The notes under the pieces: model-generated
Told to the model about the DNA's origin: nothing
What the model saw: only the letters and a program-made list of their open reading frames with translations
The model's database searches: none
Position numbers and translations under genes: made by a program
Shown here: positions 39,741-49,543 of the stretch, piece after piece
Numbering within the stretch: position 1 is the first letter of the stretch
Layout: each line of letters starts with the position of its first letter
NCBI RefSeq assembly: GCF_024494355.1
Contig: NZ_JAKNQY010000003.1
Span: 69,666 to 133,665, forward strand
DNA: 64,000 nucleotides
Direction: 5' to 3'
Source of the DNA: Pseudomonas sp. Q11
GTDB lineage: Bacteria; Pseudomonadota; Gammaproteobacteria; Pseudomonadales; Pseudomonadaceae

Positions 39741-41258
39741 GTGAACCGGCCCACGCCAGTCAAAACCGACAATTTCTTTCTGCTGATCTTCCGTGCACTG
39801 CGCCACCGTCGCGTGCCGATTGCATTACGCATTGCCAGCCATAATGTGATCCTGGTCGCCCTGGCCCTGGTGATCTATGCCTGCGTGATGGGCCTGCAGT
39901 TCAAGCAGGCAATGCACGAGCAGGCTGATGCCCTGGGCGAGAGCCTGACCACGCAGACCGCCACCTCCGCCACCGAGCTACTGGTGTCCAACGACATCCT
40001 CAGCCTCAACGTGCTGCTCAACAACCTCACCAAGAACAAACTGGTGGCGCACGCCGCCATCTATAGCGTGGACAACCGCATCCTCGCCGAAGCCGGCCAG
40101 CGCCCCAAGCCGGGCCTGCTGGGCGAATCCGGCGGCATGTACCAAAGCAAGATCACCTTCCAAGACGTGACCGCCGGGCAACTGCGCATCAGCCTGGACA
40201 TGGACCAGTTCCAGCAACCGATGACCATCAGCCTGCAAAGCATGGGCATCCTCAGCGCGATATTGCTGGCGCTGGCACTGGCACTGAGTCTGCGCCTGGG
40301 ACGACACATTTCTACGCCGCTGCTGCAATTGCGTGTCTGGTTGCGGGATATCGACGAACACACCCCAGCCACCCAGCGTCAAGACGAAATAGGCGATCTG
40401 GCCCGGCAACTGCACGCCAGCTTCGCGCCGGAACCTGAGCCCGTGCCAGAGCCTGAGGACATCGACTACATTGACGACGACGAAGCCGAGCCCGGTTTCG
40501 AAGTGCGTAACCTGCGTGACCCGGACTTCGACGAAAGCCAACCTGTCCCCGCTTCCAAACCCGCTCTACGCCGCGTGGTACGCACGGTGGAGGACGATGA
40601 AGACGACGATGCTTTCGCCGATCTGCGTGACGATTCAATTGCCGATGAGCCGCAATCGGTCGCCAGACCTGTCGCCTCGGACCTGCCACAACACAGCGCC
40701 GTACTCGCCGTGCAACTAGGCGCCCAGGACCAACTGCGCCGCCTGCCCCAGGCACGCCTGAAGGAACTGCTTGAGCGCTACCGCGACTGCCTCGACCAGG
40801 CTGCATCGCTTTATCAGGGCCAATTGCACACCCTGAACGATGGCAGCACGCTGATGCTGTTCCACACCGAAGACAGCGGTGATGACTACCTTACCAATGC
40901 CATTTGCTGCGGCGAGTTGCTCCGAGCCCTCGGCCACCAGTTGCAGATCGAAGTCGCCGACAGCGGCATCACCCTGCAATTGCAATTGGGCCTGACCTTG
41001 GGCGACGGGCTGTTCGGCCTGAGCCAGATCGACCTGCTGCTGACCGAAACCGCCCAGGACGCTCTAGCCTTGTCGCAGCACAGCCGCAACCTGCTGCTGG
41101 TGGAGCGCAAGATCAACGACGACGCCCTGATCCGCCAGCGCGCCCGCATCCGCCCAATCGCCAGCCCGGAAGGCGCATGCTGCGTCGAGAGGCTGATGGA
41201 GCCTTATCCGTCGATGCTGGAGCGACAACTGGCGCGGATGCATGAGCGCCAGGCTTGA
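39741..41258 (+). CDS. AhpA-like membrane protein: HAMP, acidic linker and degenerate cyclase-like domain
   Basis: The product is 505 residues from the GTG at 39741 (frame continuous, aaagag upstream). Two membrane helices, about 39-57 and 172-195, flank a periplasmic region of about 115 residues. A HAMP-like segment follows, then an extraordinarily acidic linker (EDIDYIDDDEAEPG, VEDDEDDDAFADL). The last 180 residues have the beta-alpha pattern of a class III cyclase (LLERYRDCLDQAASLYQG, LNDGSTLMLFHT, LGLTLGDGLFG) without metal-binding Asp residues. Its position after serB matches the SMP/AhpA family. Function is unclear. Confidence 0.8.
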   Translation: MNRPTPVKTDNFFLLIFRALRHRRVPIALRIASHNVILVALALVIYACVMGLQFKQAMHEQADALGESLTTQTATSATELLVSNDILSLNVLLNNLTKNKLVAHAAIYSVDNRILAEAGQRPKPGLLGESGGMYQSKITFQDVTAGQLRISLDMDQFQQPMTISLQSMGILSAILLALALALSLRLGRHISTPLLQLRVWLRDIDEHTPATQRQDEIGDLARQLHASFAPEPEPVPEPEDIDYIDDDEAEPGFEVRNLRDPDFDESQPVPASKPALRRVVRTVEDDEDDDAFADLRDDSIADEPQSVARPVASDLPQHSAVLAVQLGAQDQLRRLPQARLKELLERYRDCLDQAASLYQGQLHTLNDGSTLMLFHTEDSGDDYLTNAICCGELLRALGHQLQIEVADSGITLQLQLGLTLGDGLFGLSQIDLLLTETAQDALALSQHSRNLLLVERKINDDALIRQRARIRPIASPEGACCVERLMEPYPSMLERQLARMHERQA

Positions 41259-41280
41259 GCCTCAGCACCTGAAATGACGA

Positions 41281-41315
41281 AGCCCGCAGATGAGTGATTG
41301 TCTGCGGGCTTTTTT
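41281..41315 (+). terminator. Terminator of the AhpA-like gene
   Basis: A ten-base stem (agcccgcaga/tctgcgggct, loop tgagtgattg) is followed by a run of T at 41310-41315. It sits 22 bases beyond the stop codon. Confidence 0.9.
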
Positions 41316-41334
41316 GTGGCCTTCGTCTACCTCA

Positions 41335-41406
41335 TCGCGAGCAGGCTCTCTCCCACACTGGATCTGTGGCTAGCAGAGGTCCCTGTGGGAGCGAGCCTGC
41401 TCGCGA
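41335..41406. repeat. REP doublet between two terminators
   Basis: Inverted REP cores with ends tcgcgagcaggctc and gagcctgctcgcga are separated by about 27 bases. The left core carries a substitution (ctctctccc). The element lies between the plus-strand terminator and the minus-strand one. Confidence 0.88.
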
Positions 41407-41448
41407 TGAGGCCGGCATAGACACCCGAGACTGCAACCCACAGAAACA

Positions 41449-41474
41449 ACAAAGCCCGCATCAACGCGGGCTTT
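41449..41474 (-). terminator. Terminator of the PqiC-like gene
   Basis: The stem caaagcccgc/gcgggctttg encloses a 6-base loop. On the minus strand it is followed by ttgtttctg. It lies about 20 bases after the stop codon at 41496 and could also work for plus-strand transcripts. Confidence 0.85.
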
Positions 41475-41495
41475 GTTTTGCATCCAGTTCAACCA

Positions 41496-42200
41496 TCAGA
41501 ACCTGAACACTTCCATGTCCGTACGGATCGGCAAGGCCATAGGAATCTTGTCCTTTTCCTTCTCGACCTTCTTGGTCGCCGCCGGAGCGGACTTGCGCGG
41601 GACTTCTGCAATGGGAGTCTGGTTGGCCAAGGGCTTGAGCGCCGTGGACAGTTGTTCGGCCAGGCGCTGCAGCAGCACGCCCTGAGCCTGGACCTGCGCA
41701 GCGGTACCGCCGGCATGTTGCTCTTGCAGATGAACGATACGGTTCTCGCGAACCTTACCGCGACGGTCAATCAGCCGCCATTGGGCGTCCAGCACTGCCG
41801 GTTGCGATGCGCCCGAATCCAGGCGGGTAATCGACAGCAACACCTGAACATCCGGGGTAAAGCCCTGGTTGGCCGGCGCCAGTACCACACGCTGGCTGTC
41901 CAGGTGCCCGGCGACCTGACGCAGCAACAACTGGTCAATGTCCGAGGACAGGCTACCGGCCCAACGGCCATCGGTGGCGGCCTGCAGGCTGCCGTCCGGT
42001 TGGCGTTGCAATAGGGTTTCGCGTTGCAGGTAATCGGCAATCAATACCGGGCCCAGTAATACCGCCATACCTGCGCTTTGCGCAGGCTGGGCCGGGTTTC
42101 CGCTGTCGAGTTGATACAGCGATACTGGCTGATTGACGCTGCAGCCCGCCAGGCCAAGCAGGCCGGCGAGCCACAAAATAGGAAGGCGCAGAGCAGTCAT
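41496..42200 (-). CDS. PqiC/DUF330-type ABC transport auxiliary lipoprotein
   Basis: The 234-residue lipoprotein has a lipobox LAGC ending at Cys20 and a beta-strand-rich core (YQLDSGN, LGPVLIADYLQRETLL, WAGSLSSDIDQLLLRQVAGH). That matches the PqiC/YmbA family of outer-membrane partners of MCE transport systems. No MCE or PqiA/B genes are nearby, so the partner is encoded elsewhere or the role differs. The C-terminal stretch VPRKSAPAATKKVEKEKDK is a basic tail. Confidence 0.85.
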   Translation of the reverse strand: MTALRLPILWLAGLLGLAGCSVNQPVSLYQLDSGNPAQPAQSAGMAVLLGPVLIADYLQRETLLQRQPDGSLQAATDGRWAGSLSSDIDQLLLRQVAGHLDSQRVVLAPANQGFTPDVQVLLSITRLDSGASQPAVLDAQWRLIDRRGKVRENRIVHLQEQHAGGTAAQVQAQGVLLQRLAEQLSTALKPLANQTPIAEVPRKSAPAATKKVEKEKDKIPMALPIRTDMEVFRF

Positions 42201-42379
42201 CGTCCCGTCCAGGTGGCGGCCACAAGGCTTACCACAGTGAAAAAATACTCGGTCAATATGAAGAACGCTCGGCCACGCCGGCGCTTGAAAGGGCCTATCA
42301 TCCGTGAATATGCGCTCCGACTCCAGCGCGAAAGCGTCGATCTGCGGCTTTTAATCGCAGACCGAGCGCTCTAGCACGC

Positions 42380-44644
42380 TTAATTGAGGTTTTCGACGAG
42401 CAGTGCATCGACCCGTTGAAACCCTCTCGGAAGCTTGTTGCCCCGCCGACCGCGTTCACCTTTGTAGTGTTCAAGATCGTCCGCCTTCAACGAAAGCGTA
42501 CGCTTTCCAGCCTGCAGCACAAGCGTGGCGCCTTCCGGTAACACTGCAATATCCGTGACATATTCCTCACGACTTGCCACCCGTTCGCCGGAAATACCGA
42601 TGATCTTGTTGCCCTTACCTTTACCCAACTGCGGCAAGTCACTGATTTTGAAGACCAGCAATCGTCCTTCGGTCGTCACCGAAGCCAGCCAGTTGTTCTC
42701 GCGATCGGATACAGGTCGCGGCGCTATGACCTTGGCGTTGTTTGGCAAGCTCAACAACGCCTTGCCCGCCTTGTTCTTGGCTTGCAGGTCCTCACCCTTG
42801 ACGACAAACCCGTAGCCGGCGTCCGACGCAATAACGTACAGCCCGTCATCATCAGGCATCAGCACGCATTCAAAAGTTGCACCCGGTGGTGGAGTTAATC
42901 GACCGGTCAGTGGCTCGCCCTGGCCGCGAGCCGATGGCAGGGTATGCGCCGGCACCGAATAACTGCGCCCAGTGGAATCGACGAACACCGCAAATTGGTT
43001 GGAACGCCCGGCCGCCAGGGCCTTGAAACCATCCCCAGCCTTGTAGGAAAGCCCCGTCGCGTCAATATCATGACCTTTGGCGGAGCGCACCCAACCTTTT
43101 TCTGACAGCACGACAGTCACTTTCTCGTTCGGCAACAGATCATGTTCGCTCAGCGCCTTGGCTTCGGCGCGCTCGACGATGGGCGAACGACGGTCGTCGC
43201 CGTAGGTTTCAGCATCCTTGAGCAGTTCGGTGCGCACCAGTTTTTTGAGCTTGGCTTCGCTGCCCAACAAAGCTTGCAGCTTGGCCTGCTCCTTGAGCAA
43301 TTCATCCTGCTCGGCCCGCAGCTTCATTTCCTCCAGTCGCGCCAACTGCCGCAGACGGGTATCGAGGATGTAATCGGCCTGGGTTTCGCTCAAGTCAAAA
43401 CGCGCAATCAGGCTGGCCTTGGGGTGCTCCTCGGTACGGATGATGTGGATCACTTCATCCAGGTTGAGGTAGGCAATCAGCAAACCGTCCAACAGGTGCA
43501 GGCGACGCTCGACCTTGTCCAGGCGAAATTGCAGGCGCCGACGCACGGTCCTTACGCGAAACTCCAGCCATTCCACCAGCAGTGCCCGCAGGTTTTTCAG
43601 CTGCGGCTTGCCGTCCAGGCCGATGATATTGATGTTGACCCTGTAGCTGGACTCAAGATCGGTACTGGCGAACAGGTGCTGCATCAGCGCGTCATGATCA
43701 ACCCGGTTGTTGACCGGAATGATCACGATCCGGCAGGGGTTTTCATGGTCGGACTCATCGCGCAGGTCAGCGACTTGCGGTGCTTTTGACGGTTTTGCCT
43801 GCATCATCGCGGCGATTTGCTCCAACACCTTCGCCCCGGAAACCTGATGTGGCAATGCGGTCACGATGATATCGCCGTCTTCGATGTGGTACACCGCGCG
43901 CATACGCACCGAACCGCGACCGGTTTCGTAGATCTTCAGCAGGTCGGCGCGCGGGGTGATGATTTCCGCTTCGGTCGGGTAGTCCGGCCCCTGGATGTGC
44001 TCGCAGAGCTGTTCCACCGTGGCTTTGGGCTCGTCCAGCAGACGCACGCATGCCGTGGCCACTTCCCGCAGGTTGTGGGGCGGCACATCGGTGGCCATGC
44101 CGACGGCGATGCCGGTGGTGCCATTGAGCAGGATGTTCGGCAAACGTGCCGGCAATACCAAGGGTTCATCGAGGGTGCCGTCGAAGTTCGGCCCCCAGTC
44201 CGCGGTGCCCTGGCCCAACTCGCTGAGCAGCACTTCGGAATAACGCGACAACCGCGCCTCGGTGTAACGCATGGCGGCGAAAGACTTGGGATCGTCCGGC
44301 GCCCCCCAGTTACCCTGCCCGTCAACCAGGGTGTAGCGGTAGCTGAACGGCTGGGCCATCAGCACCATGGCCTCGTAGCACGCCGAGTCGCCGTGGGGGT
44401 GGAACTTGCCGAGCACGTCACCGACGGTACGCGCCGACTTCTTGTGCTTGGAATCAGCGTCCAGCCCCAGCTCACTCATGGCGTAGATGATCCGCCGTTG
44501 AACCGGTTTAAGGCCATCGCCGATGTGCGGCAAGGCACGGTCCATGATCACGTACATGGAGTAGTTGAGGTAGGCACTTTCGGTGAAGTCAGCCAGCGAT
44601 CGGCGTTCTACGCCGTCCAAGCTGTCTGCAAGAATGTCGCTCAT
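42380..44644 (-). CDS. parC: DNA topoisomerase IV subunit A
   Basis: From the ATG at 44644 ([20 protein letters not shown]) the product is 754 residues. The breakage-reunion domain has active-site Tyr127 (RYTEARLS) and a quinolone region with Ser87 and Glu91 ([10 protein letters not shown]), the susceptible-type residues. The C-terminal beta-pinwheel includes [12 protein letters not shown]. It decatenates daughter chromosomes together with ParE. It forms an operon order parE-phytase-like-protease-parC as in P. aeruginosa. Confidence 0.98.
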   Translation of the reverse strand: MSDILADSLDGVERRSLADFTESAYLNYSMYVIMDRALPHIGDGLKPVQRRIIYAMSELGLDADSKHKKSARTVGDVLGKFHPHGDSACYEAMVLMAQPFSYRYTLVDGQGNWGAPDDPKSFAAMRYTEARLSRYSEVLLSELGQGTADWGPNFDGTLDEPLVLPARLPNILLNGTTGIAVGMATDVPPHNLREVATACVRLLDEPKATVEQLCEHIQGPDYPTEAEIITPRADLLKIYETGRGSVRMRAVYHIEDGDIIVTALPHQVSGAKVLEQIAAMMQAKPSKAPQVADLRDESDHENPCRIVIIPVNNRVDHDALMQHLFASTDLESSYRVNINIIGLDGKPQLKNLRALLVEWLEFRVRTVRRRLQFRLDKVERRLHLLDGLLIAYLNLDEVIHIIRTEEHPKASLIARFDLSETQADYILDTRLRQLARLEEMKLRAEQDELLKEQAKLQALLGSEAKLKKLVRTELLKDAETYGDDRRSPIVERAEAKALSEHDLLPNEKVTVVLSEKGWVRSAKGHDIDATGLSYKAGDGFKALAAGRSNQFAVFVDSTGRSYSVPAHTLPSARGQGEPLTGRLTPPPGATFECVLMPDDDGLYVIASDAGYGFVVKGEDLQAKNKAGKALLSLPNNAKVIAPRPVSDRENNWLASVTTEGRLLVFKISDLPQLGKGKGNKIIGISGERVASREEYVTDIAVLPEGATLVLQAGKRTLSLKADDLEHYKGERGRRGNKLPRGFQRVDALLVENLN

Positions 44645-44654
44645 GCGGGCCTCA

Positions 44655-45176
44655 TCAGTTCGTTGTCTGGCGCAGCAGCATGGTGCCGCCGCGCTGGGTA
44701 AATTCAAGTTTGTTCAGGGCGCTCATGCCCAGCAGCACTTGCGTGCCGCCCAGGCCTGGCGCCACCAGGGCACGGACATCGCGCAACACGATGTCACCCA
44801 ATTGCAGCCGGTCGATGCGGGTGCGATAACCCTCGCTCAAACCGTTGGCGGTACTCAACGTCACGCCGAAACCTTTTTCCAGCTTGAGGCGCGCTGCCAG
44901 CTCTTGCGGGATCGCCACGTCCGTAGCGCCGGTGTCGAGCATGAAGTCCACCGGCTGGCCATTGATCTGACCGCTGGCGACAAAATGCCCCTGTTTATTG
45001 CTGACCAGCTTCACCTCGATAAAACCTTCACCCTTTTGCGAATACACCTCGGTATTGGGGTTTTGCGCACGCTGCTCCCACTGGGCAAAAAACCGCGTTG
45101 CCAGGAACAGTGCCGCGCACCAGGCCAGTATCATCAGCACCCGGCCAGCGCGCTTGCCCGGTGGCTGTGGGCTCAT
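44655..45176 (-). CDS. Retropepsin-like aspartic protease with N-terminal membrane helix
   Basis: The 173-residue protein has a membrane helix [19 protein letters not shown] (about 13-31) and a single aspartic-protease half domain with the active-site motif [13 protein letters not shown] (about 89-101) and a [11 protein letters not shown] block. This matches the TIGR02281/clan AA family. It is anchored in the inner membrane with the protease domain outside. It overlaps the gene upstream by 4 bases and precedes parC by 10. Confidence 0.88.
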   Translation of the reverse strand: MSPQPPGKRAGRVLMILAWCAALFLATRFFAQWEQRAQNPNTEVYSQKGEGFIEVKLVSNKQGHFVASGQINGQPVDFMLDTGATDVAIPQELAARLKLEKGFGVTLSTANGLSEGYRTRIDRLQLGDIVLRDVRALVAPGLGGTQVLLGMSALNKLEFTQRGGTMLLRQTTN

Positions 45177-46159
45177 GGCTTGGCACTCCAGCCACCGTCC
45201 GGCGCGGCAAAGCGCCAGATGATCGGCCGCTGTTCGCCGTCGGCCCGTGCGCCGTCGTTGTTATCCAGGCCAATCCAGGCGCCCTCGGCATCCACCACCA
45301 GCGCTTCGGCCAGGCCATAGTTCTGTGAATAACGACGGTTTTCCTGCAACGCCTCGGCGGCGAACGACCAGCAACGCTCTACCTGAGCGCTTTGCGCGTC
45401 ACGCCGGCAGATCTGATAAGCGTTGCGCTCCAGGGTAAACAGCTTGCCGTCGAACAGTGACAGATCCGCGAAGTCCCGTGATACCGCCTGGGCATTGAGG
45501 AACTGCGCCGGCTGCATCTGCTTCCCCGCTTCACTCAGCAACACGCAGTTGCCATCACACTCCCACACCGCTTGCTGACGCTTGATCAGCACCACGCCGC
45601 GACGCTCACGCTCAACCCCCAGCCATAGCTGATCGCCGGCCGGATTGATCGCCAAGCCTTCAAACAAAGCATTGAAATGCAGCAACATGCCGCTGGCCCG
45701 CGCCTGACGAATCATCGCTGGTGCGATTTTCAACCAGGACGCGGCGCCCGTCGGCGGCACCTGCAACACCGCCGCATGAGATTCACTGACCACGTAGCGA
45801 TTGCCGGCGCTGTCACAGCTGATGCCTTCGAAGTCCAGCTCACCACCGCGCAGGAACGACGCCGCCCAGGTCCGCGATCTCAAACCCCACGGTAAACCGC
45901 TGTCCGGCACCCGCGGCACCTCAATCTCCACCGCTTCTGCCTGCCAGACCGGCGCATCAGAGGACTTGAGGCGGTAGATCCGATCATCGTCGCGATCCGA
46001 TACCGTCCACATTTCCCCGCCGCACACGGCCAGACCGGACAAATTACCGCCACGCAAGTCTTCGACGGCATGCTCGGACAGCAACTTCAATTGCGGTGCA
46101 GGACCTGCGACCACCGCCCCCGCCCACAGCAACAACGCCAGGGCGAAACCGTTGCGCAT
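45173..46159 (-). CDS. Phytase-like esterase-like domain protein (exported)
   Basis: The 328-residue protein has a clear signal peptide (MRNGFALALLLWAGAVVAGP, cleavage near AGP). Its beta-propeller-like body contains GGNLSGLAVCGGEMWTVSDR, LDFEGISCDSAGNRYVVSES and YGLAEALVVDAEGAWIGLDN, typical of the esterase-like-activity-of-phytase domain (PF13449). The substrate is unknown. It overlaps the stop codon of parE by one base and the protease by 4, so it is part of the parE-parC operon. Confidence 0.85.
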   Translation of the reverse strand: MRNGFALALLLWAGAVVAGPAPQLKLLSEHAVEDLRGGNLSGLAVCGGEMWTVSDRDDDRIYRLKSSDAPVWQAEAVEIEVPRVPDSGLPWGLRSRTWAASFLRGGELDFEGISCDSAGNRYVVSESHAAVLQVPPTGAASWLKIAPAMIRQARASGMLLHFNALFEGLAINPAGDQLWLGVERERRGVVLIKRQQAVWECDGNCVLLSEAGKQMQPAQFLNAQAVSRDFADLSLFDGKLFTLERNAYQICRRDAQSAQVERCWSFAAEALQENRRYSQNYGLAEALVVDAEGAWIGLDNNDGARADGEQRPIIWRFAAPDGGWSAKP

Positions 46160-48063
46160 CAGGCCAGCACCTCGGCCAGATCCCCTTTGGACTCGAGCCA
46201 GGACTTGCGATCGCCGGCGCGTTTCTTCGCCAGCAACATGTCCATCATTTCCGAAGTCGCCTCGAAGTCATCCAGGGTCAACTGCACCAAGCGGCGCGTG
46301 TTGGGGTCCATGGTGGTTTCGCGCAGTTGCGGCGGGTTCATCTCGCCAAGGCCTTTGAATCGGGTGACCTGCGGTTTGCCGCGTTTCTTTTCGGCCACCA
46401 AACGATCAAGAATGCCATCGCGCTCAGCCTCGTCCAGGGCGTAGTAAATCTCTTTGCCCAAGTCGATGCGATACAGCGGCGGCATCGCGACGTAGACGTG
46501 ACCGGCGTCCACCAGCGGGCGGAAATGCTGGACGAACAAGGCGCACAACAATGTGGCGATGTGCAGACCGTCGGAGTCGGCGTCGGCGAGGATGCAGATC
46601 TTGCCGTAACGCAATTGGCTCATGTCCGCGGCGCCCGGATCGACCCCGATGGCCACGGCAATGTTATGCACTTCCTGGCTGGCCAGCACTTCGCTGCCGT
46701 CCACTTCCCAGGTGTTGAGAATCTTGCCGCGCAACGGCAGGATCGCCTGGAACTCTTTATCCCGCGCCTGCTTGGCCGAACCGCCGGCGGAATCACCTTC
46801 GACCAGGAACAGCTCGGAACGCATCGGATCCTGCCCGGCGCAGTCAGCGAGCTTGCCGGGCAATGCTGGCCCCTGGGTGATGCGCTTGCGCTCGACCTTC
46901 TTGCTGGCCTTGAGACGACGCCCGGCGTTGTTGATCGCCAGCTCCGCCAGGGCCAGGCCGGTTTCCGGGTTGGCGTTGAGCCACAGGCTGAACGCGTCCT
47001 TGACCACCCCGGAGACAAACGCCGCCGCTTCGCGGGACGACAGCCGCTCCTTGGTCTGGCCGGAAAATTGCGGCTCCTGCATTTTCATCGACAGCACAAA
47101 GGCGATGCGCTCCCAGACGTCTTCGGGTGCCAGCTTCACGCCACGGGGCAACAGGTTGCGGAACTCGCAGAACTCGCGCATGGCGTCGAGCAAACCCTGG
47201 CGCAAACCATTGACGTGGGTGCCGCCCTGAGCGGTGGGGATCAGGTTGACGTAGCTCTCCTGAACGCTTTCGCCCCCTTCGGGCAACCACAACAGCGCCC
47301 AGTCCACCGCTTCCTTGTTACCGGCCAAACTGCCGCAGAACGGCTCATCAGGCAGGCGTTCGAAACCGTTGACCGCGTCCACCAGGTAAGAACGCAGGCC
47401 GTCTTCGTAATGCCATTCGACTTTCTCGCCGGTGGCCTTGTCCTCGAAACTGACCAGCAGCCCCGGACACAACACGGCCTTGGCCTTGAGCACATGCTTG
47501 AGGCGGCTGACGGAGAATTTCGGCGAATCGAAATACTTGGGGTCCGGCGCAAAATACACGCTGGTCCCGGTGTTGCGCTTGCCGACGGTGCCGACCACTT
47601 CCAGTTCGGTGGCCTTGTAGCCGTCGGCGAAGGTCATCTGGTACTCGTTGCCGTCACGCTTGACCCGCACGCGGACCAGGGTCGACAAGGCGTTGACCAC
47701 GGAAATACCCACCCCGTGCAGACCGCCGGAGAACTGGTAGTTCTTGTTTGAAAACTTGCCGCCCGCGTGGAGCTTGGTGAGGATCAACTCGACGCCCGAC
47801 ACGCCTTCTTCAGCGTGAATATCCACCGGCATACCGCGGCCGTCGTCGCTGACTTCCAGCGAGTGGTCGGCGTGCAGGATCACCTGCACCGAACGGGCGT
47901 GCCCGGCCAAGGCTTCATCGACGCTGTTGTCGATGACTTCCTGGGCAAGGTGGTTCGGCCGACTGGTGTCGGTGTACATGCCGGGGCGCTTGCGCACCGG
48001 GTCGAGGCCCGAGAGGACTTCGATGGCGTCTGCGTTATAAGAGCTAGCGCTGGGAGTGGCCAT
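46159..48063 (-). CDS. parE: DNA topoisomerase IV subunit B
   Basis: The 634-residue protein has the GHKL ATPase motif EVIDNSVDEALAGH (about 40-53) and the TOPRIM domain with VEGDSAGGSAKQARD and LADADSDGLHI. The PLRGKILN and RYKGLGEMN-like (RFKGLGEMNPPQLRE) blocks follow. It supplies ATP hydrolysis for ParC. It follows yqiA by 41 bases and is coupled to the next gene by one-base overlap. Confidence 0.98.
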   Translation of the reverse strand: MATPSASSYNADAIEVLSGLDPVRKRPGMYTDTSRPNHLAQEVIDNSVDEALAGHARSVQVILHADHSLEVSDDGRGMPVDIHAEEGVSGVELILTKLHAGGKFSNKNYQFSGGLHGVGISVVNALSTLVRVRVKRDGNEYQMTFADGYKATELEVVGTVGKRNTGTSVYFAPDPKYFDSPKFSVSRLKHVLKAKAVLCPGLLVSFEDKATGEKVEWHYEDGLRSYLVDAVNGFERLPDEPFCGSLAGNKEAVDWALLWLPEGGESVQESYVNLIPTAQGGTHVNGLRQGLLDAMREFCEFRNLLPRGVKLAPEDVWERIAFVLSMKMQEPQFSGQTKERLSSREAAAFVSGVVKDAFSLWLNANPETGLALAELAINNAGRRLKASKKVERKRITQGPALPGKLADCAGQDPMRSELFLVEGDSAGGSAKQARDKEFQAILPLRGKILNTWEVDGSEVLASQEVHNIAVAIGVDPGAADMSQLRYGKICILADADSDGLHIATLLCALFVQHFRPLVDAGHVYVAMPPLYRIDLGKEIYYALDEAERDGILDRLVAEKKRGKPQVTRFKGLGEMNPPQLRETTMDPNTRRLVQLTLDDFEATSEMMDMLLAKKRAGDRKSWLESKGDLAEVLA

Positions 48064-48104
48064 GGGGTCTCGTCGTCAGTGTTCAATGAAAAAGGGGCGA
48101 TGGC

Positions 48105-48713
48105 TCACAGCGACGTGAAGTCGATCGCCTGGTACAAATCGGCGCCAATGCCGGCAAAACTCAGCAGCGCCGGCAACTGTTGTGCAAACCCTTGGAAACT
48201 GTGATCGCCACCGGCCTGGATGCGCAAGGCACAGGCACGGTAATACTGCTGGGCGTGGCGATAATCCAGCGTTTCGTCCCCGGTTTGCAACCATACCTGA
48301 TACCGCTGCGGATCCTGGGGCGCCGGCACTTCCAGTTCGGCCAGGGCCGTGACGTGGTCGTGGGTCAACTCCCAGGCTTCGTCGGTGTACAAATTCTTCT
48401 GCGTGCCCAGGTAGCCGTCGAACATCCGATGCGGGCTGACGGCAGGGTTGATCAACAGGGCCTTGAGGCCGTGGCGCTCGGCCAAGTGAGTCGCATAGTA
48501 GCCGCCGAGCGAGCTGCCGACCAGCAGCGGGCGCCCCAGTTCTGTAATCGCCTGTTCCAGCTGACCGATGGCTTGGCGGGGGTGGTGATGCAAGGCGGGC
48601 ACCTGCAACTGGTCGCTCAGGCCCAGGCGTGCCATTACCTCGATCAACTGACTGGCCTTGGTCGACGCTGGGGCGCTGTTGAAGCCATGGATATAAAGGA
48701 TCGAACCCGACAT
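48105..48713 (-). CDS. yqiA: YqiA-type esterase (UPF0227)
   Basis: The 202-residue alpha/beta hydrolase has IYIHGF-type oxyanion region (ILYIHGFNSAP), nucleophile Ser in VGSSLGGYYAT and catalytic His in GGDHSFQGF. Asp of LQTGDETLDY completes the triad. The family has esterase activity on short acyl substrates with unknown natural substrate. In P. aeruginosa it lies immediately upstream of parE and next to cpdA. Here 2.2 kb of repeats separate it from cpdA. Confidence 0.93.
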   Translation of the reverse strand: MSGSILYIHGFNSAPASTKASQLIEVMARLGLSDQLQVPALHHHPRQAIGQLEQAITELGRPLLVGSSLGGYYATHLAERHGLKALLINPAVSPHRMFDGYLGTQKNLYTDEAWELTHDHVTALAELEVPAPQDPQRYQVWLQTGDETLDYRHAQQYYRACALRIQAGGDHSFQGFAQQLPALLSFAGIGADLYQAIDFTSL

Positions 48714-48821
48714 TGCCGACTCCCTGGGTGTTGGGCAAAGGCCGGAGTTTACAGGGAGATTGCGGTGATTGGGGGGGATTTGCCCGTGTTGTCGCCTCCT
48801 ATGACCCGTCGATCAATGCAC

Positions 48822-49230
48822 CTGTGGGAGTACAGCTTGCTCGCGAGGCGGCCTTATAGCCGACCTGTTTCTCACGGTTGTACTTCGATCAAACTGTGGG
48901 AGCGAGCCTGCTCGCGATGGCGGTCTGATTGAGTACATATCCATTGCTGCGGTAACGGCCGCTTATGGTTCCGCTCTTACAGCGGCTCACTTTTGAAGCG
49001 CAAAAGTAAGCAAAACGCTTTTGCCCCACCACTCGGTGCCTCGCCTAGGCTCGGCATGCCCGAACGAAGGCATTGCTCCGTGGGCCCGCCGCGAAGGGCC
49101 ATCCATGGCCCAGCGCGGCTATCCCGGCATCCATGCCGGGATGCCCACTCCACAATGCCTGCGTTCGGCCAGCGTGGTTAACGGGGCGCCGAGATCAACG
49201 TCCACCGCGAGGCGGCCTGAGAGCCGACCT
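48822..49230. repeat. Left long inverted arm flanking the DUF6124 gene
   Basis: The first about 100 bases carry two REP cores (48823-48846, 48895-48917) and resemble the inverse of 50710-50816. From 48933 a sequence of about 298 bases matches the inverse of 50368-50693 with scattered substitutions and small gaps. It holds internal palindromes (ggccatccatggcc, cccggcatccatgccggg). Its function is unknown. Confidence 0.88.
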
Positions 49231-49257
49231 TGTTCTTGATGGGGACCGCGCTTCTCT

Positions 49258-49474
49258 TGTGGGAGCGGGCTTGCTCGCGAATGCGTCGGGTCAGCCAACA
49301 TCAATGTTGATGACACACCATTTTCGCGAGCAGGCTCGCTCCCACAGAGGATTTGTGGTGAATGCGACCTGAGAACAACTCCGAAAAATGTGGGAGCGAG
49401 CCTGCTCGCGATGGCGGTGGAACAGCTTGCATCAGCGCTGGATGTCCCGCCGTCTTCGCAAGCCCGCTCCCACA
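49258..49474. repeat. REP cluster downstream of the DUF6124 gene
   Basis: Four REP cores at 49258-49280, 49324-49346, 49389-49411 and 49455-49474 alternate in orientation at about 65-base intervals. They span almost to the DUF6124 stop codon and include two core sequence variants (gcgggcttgctc and gcgagcctgctc). Confidence 0.88.
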
Positions 49475-49543
49475 GCTGGATTGAAGTACAGCCACTAGAG
49501 ACAGGTCGGCGATAAGTGCTCCCCACAATGCTTGCGCTTGACG

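Larger units (their letters stand above)
48714..49543. other. Repeat-rich intergenic region, left half of island
   Basis: This 830-base stretch contains the left inverted arm (48822-49230) and a REP cluster (49258-49474). No credible coding sequence is present. Short frames here shadow the repeats. Confidence 0.8.

Noticed and set aside
42339..42366. Hairpin ctgcgg/cgcag downstream of parC
   Set aside because: The stem is short and no T run follows on the parC strand, so I do not call a terminator.
42380..44644. Possible quinolone-resistance substitutions in parC
   Set aside because: Ser87 and Glu91 are the susceptible-type residues; nothing unusual is seen.
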